Below, piece by piece: positions 11,981-23,821 of a stretch of DNA of 64,000 nucleotides. The position numbers and the translations under genes are program-made. The notes under the pieces are model-generated. The model worked only from the letters and a program-made list of their open reading frames with translations, did not search any database and was not told the origin of the DNA. Every line of letters begins with the position of its first letter. Position 1 is the first letter of the stretch. Source of the DNA: Erythrophleum ivorense (taxonomy: Eukaryota; Streptophyta; Magnoliopsida; Fabales; Fabaceae); contig JAIUCV010000392.1 of NCBI GenBank assembly GCA_026724425.1, positions 682,001-746,000 of the forward strand. The letters are read 5' to 3'.

Positions 11981-14900
11981 ATGCCAATCTCTCATCTCTT
12001 GTCTTTCTTCCTTCTCCTTATGTTCGCAACCCCATCATCTTCCTCCGCCGAGTCTTTCATCTTCGGCGGCTGCTCGCAGCTGAAGTTTGCACCGGGGTCG
12101 GCCTACGAGAGCAACGTGAACTCCCTCCTCACCTCCCTTGTCAACTCAGCCATGTTCTCCAACTACAACAACTTCACCATCCAGGGTTCCACCCCACAAG
12201 ACACCGTCTACGGCCTCTTCCAGTGCCGTGGCGACCTCGGCAAGACCGACTGCTCGCGTTGCATGGCCCAGGCAGTGAGTCAACTCGGTACCCTCTGCCT
12301 CGACGCTTGCGGGGGTGCGTTGCAGCTGGACAGCTGCTTCGTCAAATATGATAACACCACGTTCCTCGGTGTCGAGGACAAGACTCCGGTGCTGAAGAAA
12401 TGTGGGCCGTCAACTGGTTTGACTTCGGATGCGTTGAATCGGAAAGATACTGTGCTGGTGAATTTGGGATCGTTGGATGGGGCCTTCAGGGTGACTAGCT
12501 CTGGGGATGTGCAGGGTGTTGCACAGTGCGTGGGGGATTTGAGTGCCAGCGAGTGCCAGGATTGTCTCTCTGATGCGATCCAACGGCTGAGAACGGAGTG
12601 TGCCCCCGGCGCGTGGGGAGAGATGTACTTGGCCAAATGCTACGCGCGATACTCCGAACGTGGGAATCACTTGCCAGCTGGAAATGGTATGTCCTGCGTT
12701 TATTCTGTTAGAGATATTTAAATTATACAATTTTTTAATAATAAAAATATATAAAAATGTTTTTGAATTAAAAATATGAAAAAAAAAATCCTTCAGAATA
12801 ATATAATTTTTTATTAAATATATAACTTATTAAAAATATTTTTAAAATTTTTATTTTAATATTATTTATTTTGTGTTAAAAATAATATGTAAATTTAGTT
12901 CATCCTAAAATAAAAAATTAATTATTTTATATTGATTAAATACATATTTAATAATTTTTATATTTTATAAATAATAAATATAAAAATATTTTAGTTAAAA
13001 TAAGTATAATTGTAACTTGTGTATTATGAGAAAGATCAGTAGTGAATCTTTTGATTTAAGAAGAAAGTATAAATTTTTAAAATAGAAAGAAGAGTTATAT
13101 AATTTGAATATATTTCAAAAGAGAGGAATGTAATTCTCTTTAATTTTTTATGTTTTTCTTGTTTTAAAAAAATTGAATTGTTATTTTTTAATTTGTGAGA
13201 ATCAAACGTGCTTGAAATTTTTGGTTAATGTCTCTTTTTTTCTGTAGCTGTGTCTCAATCAGAGTTTGGATGGATTACTCTTCATTTCTGAGATGATAGT
13301 TGAAGTTTTAATAGCTTACTTATTTAATTAATGATATTGTTATTCTTTCCAAAATGTTATCAGAAATTTGAAAAAAATTTCCCATTCCCCACCCCTTTTT
13401 GTATTCTTTTTAGTTATTCTTTCTTCTCAGAAAAGATAGGTGTGATATGAATATTCTTAGCGTACCAAAAAAGTTGTGATGTGAATATAAGGGGAATATA
13501 TGCGAAAAGAAATTAAATAATAATATATATTGAAAAAAAATGAAAAGGAAAAAGGAGAAGCATAATTATATCACCTCCAGATATGGATTTTTCGAACAAA
13601 GGCCTATTTGAATTGAAATATTCTAGAAACATTTTTAAGTGTCAAAATACATGGACTTTAAATTCTTTGCGCTAGATAAGCAAACCAACTCCGTATACAA
13701 TCTTACATCTGCTAGGCAAAAAGGGTCCCTCTTTGAATTGGTGTCTATTAATCTATAAATGGATGAAGAATCCTATGTATGCTAAGAAACAATCAAGACC
13801 ACAAAAATGAATAATATCACCATTTGTCCCAATGCCTCATCACAAGAATCAAAGAGCCACTGACAAATGTCTGGATAGAGTTATTATTTTATACATGACT
13901 CATTTTTTCTTTTTTCTTTTGTAAGTTAATTGATATATATGATCTACTTATATTTTTCTTTAGTTTTACCACTTTCGGCTTAGATCGACAAGTTCTATAA
14001 TATAACTGAGGTTCACAGTATCTATGTCTACTACGTAAATTATATCTTTGCATTCCCAATGTATTTGAGTTATGCAGATGATAGCAACAGAAATGATGAG
14101 GAGGTTGAGAAGACACTGGCAATCCTAATTGGACTCATTGCTGGGGTGGCTCTTATCATTGTATTCATTTCCTTCTTGTCCAAAGTGTGTGGGAAACAAA
14201 AAGGTACGATTACGCAAATGCTTTGTTATTAGTTGTTTAATTTGATTTGTTAATTAAATTTGTTAATCAATTTGAGATCTATAATTATTAGCAGTAATGT
14301 TATTTAAATTTATTTAGATATACCCCTCTATGTCCTAAATAATCATGAGTATATTAGTTATTTTCAATTTCTATTGTCTATATATGTTGATATATGAACT
14401 ACCTGATCATAGTTTGTTTAACATTTTCTTATATATATTGATTATTGATATAGGATAAATATGTTTTTAAATTGTTTTTGTTTTTAATTTTCATTTTGGT
14501 TCTGAATCATATAGTTTTGGAAAATGAATTACCTATTTTAAATGGGAGAATTATAATAAAGAACCAAAAAGTCAAGATATTTATTTTTAAAAACTTATTA
14601 CCAATTGTTTTAAAATAATTACCACTGAATTTAGCAACAAATCGTTGAATCTAATGGTAATGGTCTTTAAAAATAAATTTTTTCTCTTCTTAGTCCTTAA
14701 ATGTAATTTTTTCTTTTAAAATAAAACAAAAATATTGAAATTTTTTTTGTCAAAAAAAAAAAGTCTTGGCCCCTCTGTTTGCGGGGCACGATATCTCCTC
14801 TTAGGCATAGCATGGGATACGGACACATAGTTTTTGTGGTTTATAAATGAATGGTCTTTTTAATTGTTTGTATTGTATCTACAGCATTTAATTTAGATTT

Positions 14901-15323
14901 AAATATACTTATCTTCCCTCTAATTTATAAAAATTTTAATACAGTCCCTTTGGTTTTAAAGTAAATTTTGTTATCTTCAAATTTTCTAAAATTGTTCCAA
15001 TTTTGCTTATTTATCACATTTCTATCTAAAGTTTAATGTCAAATTTAACAAAATATTGATTTGGGTATTAAATGTGAGTTAATATACCATGTAAATAAAT
15101 AACTTTATAAATCAACATACTGTCAATTTTTGGATAAATAATGTTACATAGGGACATAATCGAATCATTAGGAAATAAAATAAAATAGAAGGGCCTACTT
15201 TGAATTAAGAGGACTCAATTAAAGTTTTTTATATAATTAAAAGGACAAAAAATATATTTAAGCCTTTAATTTAATTATCAATTTTGATATAATTCTTCTC
15301 TCAAATATGCAGGTGGTAAATAA
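11981..15323 (+). CDS. PDLP: Plasmodesmata-located protein (PDLP6/7/8-like, double DUF26)
   Basis: Three exons fit one frame: 11981-12686, 14078-14203 and 15313-15323, giving 280 residues. All introns are GT-AG (1391 and 1109 bases, both phase 1). Residues 1 to about 23 form a signal peptide ending in a serine-rich stretch. Two DUF26 (Gnk2-type) domains follow, each with the C-x8-C-x2-C signature (CRGDLGKTDCSRC and CVGDLSASECQDC). NFT and NTT are possible N-glycosylation sites. Exon 2 encodes an acidic linker and one membrane helix (about LAILIGLIAGVALIIVFISF), then a short basic cytosolic tail ending GGK. This is the layout of the short plasmodesmata-located proteins, type I membrane proteins that lie at plasmodesmata and influence callose and cell-to-cell movement. 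The family and clade call rests on domain order and length; localisation is inferred. The single ATG with signal peptide directly behind it sets the start. Exon 1 is far more GC-rich than its surroundings. The first-exon frame reads on into intron 1 to a stop at 12721, which would give a soluble form without the helix if unspliced. Confidence 0.9.
12687..14077 (+). other. PDLP intron 1
   Basis: Starts GTATGTCC and ends TTATGCAG. It is AT-rich, with no inserted element recognised. Removing it joins GGA AAT G to AT GAT AGC in frame (phase 1), which links the extracellular domains to the membrane-helix exon. Confidence 0.85.
14204..15312 (+). other. PDLP intron 2
   Basis: Starts GTACGATT and ends AAATATGCAG. 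It separates the membrane-helix exon from an 11-base last coding exon (GTGGTAAATAA). The splice restores GGT GGT AAA TAA, the usual GGK ending of this clade, which supports the unusual last exon. Confidence 0.8.
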
Positions 15324-17369
15324 AAAATAGTACGTTGGGATTGCACTTTTGACTGCTTCGTCTGCTAAATTATATGGCTTTTAGGTGGCTGGCTCTCTTG
15401 CTTCTTACTCTTTCTTTAGTCTCAAGTCTCACCTTTTTGTTTTTTTGTTTTTGTTTTATTTGTGGTATTCATTCCATCTTTTTTCTTTAATTGTAAGTTT
15501 CCTGCACAGTTCCTTGTCTTTATAAAGAATAACTGTGAAGGTATATAGAGAAAGATCTTCATGGAAAAAGTAGTGGAAGGAAGATTCGCAATAAGGAGAA
15601 AAATTAAAGCTCAATGATTCCACTCTCCACAGCCACTTATTTAAATGGTAGCTGCCTTGATGTGTACAAATAGTGACCACTTTGTGAGGGTGTATATAGC
15701 CTTTGATGGGTATAACTAGATCTTTTTGCCTACTTTTTATTATTATTAAAGTATTCATAGCTTTACTTTAATTTCAATGCTTAAGTTATGACAATATAAA
15801 TGCTAATTTTGTGTCTAATCACCGTCCCATTTTTTTTAGCATGCATTTGCAACTTATGGCCTTGTTGGTCTACTGTTTGTAATTTGTAACACTTTTTCCT
15901 GTTTAGGTGTTTGGGACACTTAAATTAATCCAGACTTTAGGTTGTGATCTGGATTTGGATTGCTTGTGATTTCAGTGATTCTGAGAAAATATAAACTATA
16001 AAAAAAAAAAAGTGTTATAAACCATAGTTACATGTAATTGAAAATTTTCTGTTATAAGGAAAACACGAGCTCCTAAGAGCAGGTATGAAACAAGATAAAA
16101 TAAGAATCAAATTTACATAAATTAAGTCAAATTATCAGATACTTTTAAAAAAACAATTCAACTTAATCGAAAACTTTTACAGAAAAAATCTTTCACAACA
16201 ACAATTTCCAGATACTAAAACATAAATACCATAATTAAAATCCTTTAATTTATGTAATGATAGTGGGGTTAAATAGATTAGAAAAAGCATGATTTCTAGC
16301 AAATATTTGACCACGGATGCCATCGGTTTGATGTTCAAGAGTATGATTTAAGGTTTTTGTTGGTGGAAGAAAAGACAGCATTTATGTCAAATCACATAAT
16401 TTTGCACTGATTAAGGAAGCGTCGTCGCCTTATTTTTCTATAAGGACGGGAAGGCCCGATGCATGTATCGTTAGGTGAGAAAGAAGGATCAATTTGGCAT
16501 TTGGTGCTTTTTTTTTTTCTGAGGTGAGATTTTTTTATAGTTTGAAGTTTAAATAAATATCTAAAAATTTTAATTAGAAGGACATAAATTTAAATTACTA
16601 AAAAAATTACACTTTAAAAAATTTAAATAAAGTGTAATTTTCTCCTACACCCCCTACAATAAAATCCCCTCCTACAAGGATCCAAGCTCATCAATTTGAT
16701 ATTTGTATAAAACCATGGCCTTAGTAAACAATGTTCCTAAAATCCCCTAAATCTTTGTTTTATTCTGTCTGTCCTCTGTTGTCAATTATTTTTGGGCTTG
16801 CTTTTTTTTTTTTGGGATAACATATTAACATTTACAAGCATGTATTTTAAAGCCTTAAAGCCTTAAGGAACAAAAGAGATTTTCGCTTAACATTGTCAAT
16901 TCAACCTAGAGCATAGGCTTTCTAGTATTAGCAAAATACGAAATGATAAAAAGAGAGTGAAAGCAAATTCCGAATATCCCACAAAAAAATATGAAAATTT
17001 GTTGCTATTTAATGTTGAAATTGCAGAAGCTAACATTTGGATTTTGAAAACAAAAATATAAGTATTAGATTATGGTAAGGATTGACAAGCAATTCCTATT
17101 GAACAATAAAACATAATGCATGCTTGATATGCTTTAATAAAATTTTTAGCCTAAATTGATTACATTTGTCATTTTAAATCCATTTCTTAAAAAATTATGC
17201 AATTTAATTACGCCAAAATCAAAACTAAATACTTTTTTGGGCTTGTTTTTAGCATGTTTGGAGCTCTCGTTCGTGTCCCAACCCTACCTAATATTTTTGG
17301 CATCACTCAACATTACTTTTCACTTATTAACAATTTGTTGGAATACACTTAACATGAAAGATTCATGTT
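15324..17369. other. PDLP 3' region and intergenic DNA
   Basis: The first few hundred bases must contain the 3' untranslated region; AATAAA at 15319 overlaps the stop codon and is too close to serve with confidence. The rest is AT-rich with poly-A/T runs and no credible gene. The open frame at 17156-17374 has no protein-like features and abuts the dead retroelement. Confidence 0.5.
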
Positions 17370-18695
17370 TCTAAATTTCTCTATTAGCTCTTGGTCTCTC
17401 ACCATCATCATGGCCATATGTATAAACTTTCTACTTAATACATCTACTACTACATTAGTCCTACTTGGATAATATTTCAATGTATAATTATAATCTTTTA
17501 GAAACTCTAACCATCTTCTCTATCTTGTATTCAATTTTGTCGACTCAAATAAGTACTTAAGACTCTTATGGTCACTGTATTTCTCTATGGTTGCACCATA
17601 CAAGTAGTACCTCCATATTTTAAGAGCAAAGACCACTACTGCTAGCTTTAAATCATGGGTGGGATAGTTCTCTTCATATGGTTTCAATTGTCTAGAAGCG
17701 TAGGTTACCACTTTGTCCTGCTACATAAGTATACATCCTAACCCTTTCTCAGAAGTGTCACTATAAACTATGAAAGCCTCTTTGGGGTCAGGGATAACTA
17801 AAATTGAGGTTGTGATTGACCTATGCTTCAATTCTTGAAAGCTCTATTAACGTTTCTCATCCCACACAAATGGTACATCTTTCATAGTGAGCTTGGTCAA
17901 TGGCATGGTTATTTGAGAAAAATCTTGGATAAATCTCCTATAATAACCTGCAAAACCTAAGAAACTCTTAATCTATGTAACTGTCCTAGGTCTCTCCCAT
18001 TGAAAGACTGCTTCTACCTTATAAAAATCTATTATAACCCTTGCCTAGGAGATCACATGGCTTGGGAATTTCACCTCTTTGAGTTAAAACTCACTTTTAC
18101 TTAGTTTAACATAAAGTTATTTTTTTCTCAAGCTTTCCAAGACTAACCTCAAATGACACTTATGCTATTCTCTATTCTTAGAATAGATAAAAATATCATC
18201 TATAGAGACCACAACAAATCTATCCAAATATGGCCTAAACACTCTATTCATATAGTCCATGAAAACAGCAGGTGCATTTGTTAAGCTGAAGGACATCACT
18301 AGAAACTCATAATGCCTATACCTTGTCCTAAAGGTTGTTTTAAGGTTGTCCTCAACTTTAATTCACAACTAATAGTACCACAATCTGATATCTATTTTGG
18401 GAAACATTGATGCTCCCACTAGCTAATCTAAGAGACCATCTATTTTGGGTAAATGATACTTATTCTTGATTATGACTTTAATGAACTCTCTATAGTTTAT
18501 ACATAACTTAAAATTCCTGTCTTTCTTTTTAACAAATAATATTGGGACCCCCCATGGAGAAATAGTAAGCCTAATAAAGCCTTTCTCTAACAACTTCTTT
18601 AAATGTTTCTTTAGCTCAACTAGATCAGTAGAAGCCATCCTATATGGAGTCTTAAACAATGGACCTGCCCCAAGCACAATGTCTATGGAGAGCTC
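17370..18695 (-). pseudogene. Ty3/gypsy pol remnant: RT and RNase H
   Basis: Read right to left this matches a Ty3/gypsy (metavirid LTR retrotransposon) polyprotein. At 18677-18423 is the start of reverse transcriptase, with PWGVPILFVKKKD and a CINYRE block. Near 18200 the catalytic box reads VVSIDDIFIYS, the gypsy form of F(V/I)DD. Around 17950-17880 is GYYRRFI; then the RNase H part with TYASRQLKPYEENYPTHDL at 17711 and DHKSLKYLFE near 17560. It ends near 17380 with a LSRK block. Several stop codons and frame changes interrupt it, so it is non-functional. Its upstream continuation lies beyond the inserted LTR at 21569. No LTRs of its own were recognised. Confidence 0.88.
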
Positions 18696-21563
18696 TGTGA
18701 CGACCCTAACTTCTAATCATTGTAATTAAGGTTAAATACGTGATTAATAATTATAAATTAGGGTTACAAGACATTACGACCAATTACCTTCAGAAAATAC
18801 AAGGAAATTTGAACCTTAATGTTATTAGAGTCATCAACCGTATAATTACAAGCATTCATGTACATCAGGGAAACAAACATTCATTTATAAGTCTTTGATT
18901 CTATTACTGATTAATTTCAACTCACAAAAATCTTCTACCAATGTTTCTAAGTCACCCCTTGGATTACCATATGAAAAACCAAGATTTTTAAGTTAGAGTG
19001 AAGGTTTAGGACCATTAGCCAAGGCTAAATGTCCTTGCACTGTGGCCAATTGCTCTCAGATTTACTCCTTATCTTCACATATTTTTGCGGTGAGTTGGAC
19101 CTTCACCATGGCTAACCTATATGGCACTGCGGCAAGGAAGCCTCTTGGAACTTACCTCTCTCACCTCTTGCTATTGGCCACAGCCAATTCCCCCTTTCGC
19201 CTCGACTAATTCCTCTCTAGAACGCCTAACAAACTCTCATAAAAGTTCGCCGTGGCCAATACCCATTTAGCCATGGCGAATTACCCTCTAGATGACTCCC
19301 AGTTTTTTCTCTCACATTTCACCGCAGTGAATTGCTCTCTAGTACTCTCCCTGGGCAATTTCGCCTCTATTGACTGCAGCTAACAATATTTTGACCACGG
19401 CGAAATGTCTTCTGATCCTACAACTCCTAAAATCTTGTCTCATACTCTCCATTCTCCCTTCAATAACACCCTAGGGCCACTCTATCTTAATTTATGCAAC
19501 TCTAATGGTATTTATGTACCTTATTTACCCAGCTATTCTACCATTACCGATTCAAAACTTAAGCATAAATTCCTACTCATCCAACTACCATATGTCAACA
19601 AATTCATAGATTAAAAATAGCATAATTTCATAAGTTTCAAGCAATTATCATTCAAATATGTATTCCCTAAAAGATTTCATACAACATTGATTCAAATCCA
19701 CAATCTCATATATCCTATGATGACTTTCCCAATAGTAAATCATATCATGAATTCAACAAAGTTTATACATCAGATGTTGTAAATTTATACATCCAAAACC
19801 AAGCTATATTAAGACTTAACTCCTTAATAAATACATTCTAACTAATCAAAATATAAACGCCTACACTTGGCAATATAGATACATGATGATGCTATACAAA
19901 GGTTAACAAAATTAGCATCTACTCTACTCCACTCAGACCAAGTGTAGCTCTCCACACCAGGCCTCAGGTCATGGATATTCATCCACTTGCTTGCCCTTAT
20001 CCTTACCCGAAGAACCTTCACTTGAAATGTTTAATCCCATAAAATGGGGGTGAGATGAGAATATCAGTAACCAAAACAAATTTCATTCATATATTTCAAT
20101 TTAATTAACATATATGCATGATTTCATGTGAACATTAGAAAACATACCAGTAAATGAAACAATTAGGCTATCAGTATTACTATCTCATACTAGCAATCAT
20201 ATTACCACATGTTAAAGGCCATTAACATGGGGAGAGATCCTTCCACGGCACCCACTCTTCAATAAGCACAACCAGGGCTCAGTGCATCTAGGGTTTGATC
20301 ATAACTCAGTGCCCGATCGGAGCACATGCACGGGTGGCAGCCGCACCGCAACTCCACCTTGGATTCACAAGGTCCAACCACAATACAATAGATAGCCAAC
20401 CAATTCATTTGGAAATTCAAAATCATAATCATGCAACAAATACATAATTAAAACAGATATACGCGTGGAATTAACATGAAACCCCGGTTACTTCACTTGT
20501 AGCCAATCCTTTATGAGCCAATTAAATGTTACTTCAGCCTATGGACACAAAACCAAGCCATTACTATCCCTAATCACAATTTATATAAGCAAACCCATCA
20601 CTAAAAAAAAGGTTAAGCTATATAGGATTACTCAAAAATAATTACCAAATCACCACTAAAACCAAATTCGGATTTGATTGCGCCTACTCCAGAAACCTCA
20701 AAATAACACCTCAAATTCTGAGTAAATTCGCACAAAAATAATACCCATATTATAAATCAACTGTAGGGGTCTCAAACTAGCAAGGAAAGCATCAAAATTG
20801 AGAGTTTATACTTACCTAATATCAATTCTAGCCTCAACCTATGAGTTTTCACCATAGAAACATCAAATGGCAAGTTTCAGATTTTGGGTGTGGGTGAAAA
20901 TACTCTAAAGGAAAAACTAATCAGACCAAAATGAAGAGAAAGAGAAGGGAATTAAGTTATATAACTATTACCTTAGCTGAATCTTGCTCTAGAAGTGGGA
21001 AATGGTGGATTTCTTGCCCAACACCCTAGCCTCCCTTCAAACCTCGGAAAATGAGATGTGTGTTTGTGTTTCAATAAATTTAGGAAGGGTTGAAGTGTTT
21101 AGAGTTTTAGTTGGCTTTAGTTGGGTCATGGATCATGGGCTGCTCCAAGTATCCAACTCCAAATGGGCTTCAGATTTAAGCTTTGTTGGGCCAGCTTCAT
21201 GTGTTGAGCTGCTGAGTTTTAATTGGGCCGGACCAAGTTTTAAGAGCTAAAAGGATTTAGGTCTACACTAAGGTTGTTGGGCCAATTATAAGAGCCTATA
21301 CAAGGTGGATCTTGGGCCTTTATTACATTGAATCAAATTAAGTTTGCACCTAGCTTATTGGGCCTCCATTAGCCTCTTATCATGATCTCCTACATTAATT
21401 TGGACTTAGATGAAGTTTCTATCCCAATTAAATCTCAAACCCATATTAATAATTTATCTCTCCAAAATTTCCATTCACTTAATTTACCCGATTATTCCAT
21501 ATTAATTGTTTCTAATTAATCCAAATCTATCATTAACACCTTAATTAATTTTGGAGTGTTACA
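18696..21563 (-). mobile_element. Solo LTR, family A, inside gypsy pol
   Basis: The element is bounded by TGTGACGACC and GAGTGTTACA and flanked by the 5-base duplication AGCTC (18691-18695 and 21564-21568). Removing it and one copy of the duplication rejoins the pol frame (GAAGTAGAGCT to CTCCATAGAC). At 2868 bases with no gag or pol it is a solo LTR, the product of LTR-LTR recombination. On the - strand it carries splice-donor-like ATTAG|GTAAGT near 20813 and CTAAG|GTAATAG near 20970, which suggests - is the transcribed strand. Size and ends resemble Tekay/Del-type gypsy LTRs, an inference from general form. Confidence 0.85.
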
Positions 21564-21700
21564 AGCTCTACTTCTTTGTTAGGGGATGATCCACTAATTT
21601 CCTTAGGGAAGATTTTCAAGAATTCCCTCATTGCAATTATTTCTTCTATACCCTTTCTATCTCTGCTTATATAGAAAAGAAAACTAAGAAACCATAACAA
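21564..21700 (-). pseudogene. Gypsy pol remnant, N-terminal RT flank
   Basis: Read right to left the sequence gives a degenerate form of the conserved gypsy stretch before reverse transcriptase: a REFLKIFPKEISG segment, then SPNKEVEL. The text continues directly with SIDIVLGAGP across the inserted LTR. Protease and gag further upstream were not recognised. Confidence 0.75.
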
Positions 21701-22879
21701 CCATGTACTAAAGATCTCTCAATCTAGGTAGTAGTAAAAAATGCTAGTTCAGTCCTGGTACTAGGGACAATTCCACACAAACATGGATTATAAAAGCCCT
21801 TTTATTCTCTCCCTTAAATTTGAATTAATAACTAATCAACAGTTTCAATAATTTACAAAAAAAAATTCAATTTAATTTATTTTTTATGTTATCATATATA
21901 TATATAGAAAGAAAGAGACAGAGAGTTACATATGCTTTCCTTAAAACAAAAAGTTGCATTATATATTAGTCTAATTTTAAATCTTGACACATTCATTAGG
22001 TTTTAGTTAGTGATTAAACAGTTCGCAAAATGCATTGACGTTTTTTTATGAAATTGCCAACTAAAGTCATTTTAAATCATTTTTCCCGCCAAAATAGTTC
22101 GCAAAACCTTATTTCTAGTGTTCTCCAGGCAGAAGCTCGAGCACATCTATAACCGTCCACCACCCCAATCCATTGTCTTAGGCACCATTCCTTAATGGTT
22201 CTCTTTCCATTTTCAACAACTTTCCTCCTTTTACTGTGGCTTCCACACTAGCGGCATTAGTTTTGCACCCCTCTAGTTCATTTGGCCTCCTTCGCAGCTC
22301 GTTCCTTTTTGCTCATTGTCTTCTTGGGAATACAGAGATATTTCTTAGCTTTCCTTCTACCCTGTATGTAAATTTTTTTTTGTTCTTTAATTTTGAATTA
22401 TTTTCTAATTGTTGTTCATGCCATAAATACATCATTCACTAATATTTTCCAGAATGTATACGAAACATATCAAGTAACAAGTACTTAGTTAATTATTTGG
22501 CTTTTTTGAGTGTTGCAAAGTTGAAATAAAACATGCATCAATTTTTAGCTTTTGTGTGTGTTGTCAAGTTAAAATAAAACATCAGCTCCCTTGTCAATTG
22601 TTAAAGCCCATTTTATATAAAAATTATAAAGCCAATTAATGTGTGCCAACATATCCTATTTCTATGGTAGTGAATACTCTCTCTCCAATAATTCTCTTGA
22701 AGCATCATTATTAGAGTTCAAAAATTAGGGACATATATATATATATATATTAAAGGGCTTTGGTAACTCCTCTATAATTATAAGAAGGGAGTTGTTCGCT
22801 TATTTCACTATTACTTTAGCAATATTTGTATTTGAATATTATATTTTTATACACTAGAATGGTTAATTTCTTTATTATA
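21701..22879. other. Unassigned sequence between gypsy and CACTA remnants
   Basis: AT-rich with AT microsatellites near 21895 and 22735. The open frame at 22236-22442 has no recognisable motif and lacks an ATG at its start. The left end of the CACTA element should lie near here, but no clear CACTA terminus or TSD was found. Confidence 0.4.
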
Positions 22880-22997
22880 AACCTTATTTTGGGCTCTTTT
22901 GGACTGATAGTCGAACAGATAATGCTAAACAAATGTTATGCTCTATTGGCATAAGCTATGAAAGGATACTTGCTTGTCCTAATGATTGTTTGAAATA
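22880..22997 (+). pseudogene. CACTA transposase (TNP2) fragment, ACPNDC motif
   Basis: The + strand reads NAKQMLCSIGISYERILACPNDCLKY, allowing for the 20-residue limit the key parts being ISYERI and ACPNDC at about 22940-22995. This is a hallmark of TNP2-type transposases of CACTA (En/Spm) elements, lying between the N-terminal associated domain and the catalytic region. It is followed by a stop and then by sequence in the opposite orientation. Confidence 0.75.
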
Positions 22998-22998
22998 T

Positions 22999-23547
22999 AT
23001 ATAGAGCATGTGTCTGTACATGTGTCTGAATATGGGTATGATGGGAAAATACCATACTACCTTCGCCGAACTTAATTCTTTCTTCTTATATTGTGAGGCA
23101 TTACACTTCAACACCATGACAAATCTTTTGAATTTAGTACAGCCAGAATGCAATGACTTTTCTGCATCACTTTTTAACTTCTCAAACATTTCAAGATAAT
23201 CCTGAAGATCCTCTTCAACTACATTTGTTATCTCTTCAGATGGTCAGCCTTATATGTACTTGTATTGAACTCATTTGAGGCATAACTCTCACTATGCTCC
23301 TAGTTACTATGCACATCCTTTGTCTTACCATGCTTTGTCTAACATGTATAATTTTGGTCAATCCATTACACATTAAATAATCTTCCAACTTAGTTGCACT
23401 AATTTGCTTCACATGGCAGCAATTTAAATAAGGGCATATAATTTTACTCAAGTTTTTTGCATGCTTAATTGCAAACCTTATAAACTATTTCACTTCATCC
23501 TTATATTCCCTAGACAAACGATTGGTAAACATCCATCTCCAGTCCAT
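22999..23547 (-). pseudogene. CACTA transposase-associated domain, inverted
   Basis: Read right to left from an ATG at 23547, the sequence gives MDWRWMFTNRLSREYKDEVK, then a stop, then ICPYLNCCHVKQ and LEDYLMCNGLTK. Next, after a frame change, come EKLKSDAEKSLHSGCTKFKR. This is the transposase-associated domain (zinc-finger-like, CPxxNCC) and following linker that form the N-terminus of TNP2-type proteins. It points in the opposite direction to the transposase pieces on both sides, so it has been inverted or comes from a second element. Stops and frameshifts make it non-functional. Confidence 0.75.
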
Positions 23548-23821
23548 ACCTTTTCAATCTAGCAAGCACCAATTTGAGTAGAATGTGGTTAATGGCTCCT
23601 AATATACTTGGATTCCTACCTATAACTCTACTAAATATTGCCCAATTATACAAGCTTTTTAGTTATTCATTTGTTTCAATCTATATCTTAAACAAAATTG
23701 GTAGCATAACGGCTTAAAAACGGAAGTTTCCTAGGCTAAGCCTCTCTTCAAACTAAAATTACAATACTCCAACAATTTATAATAATAGAGGAAAAAAAAT
23801 TCAAGCAATATTTTGGTGATT

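Noticed and set aside
11911..12351. 146-codon + strand frame overlapping the PDLP start
   Set aside because: Out of frame with the DUF26 protein, arginine/proline-rich in the manner of shadow frames, and without any domain.
12280..12730. Open frames on the - strand across PDLP exon 1
   Set aside because: They are shadows of the GC-rich + strand exon, which has a signal peptide, domain signatures and a frame that continues across two introns.
13889..14122. 77-codon frame on the - strand
   Set aside because: It lies over PDLP intron 1 and exon 2, has no motif, and is explained by the + strand exon.
23008..23199. + strand 63-codon frame
   Set aside because: It is the shadow of the inverted CACTA transposase-associated domain and linker on the - strand.
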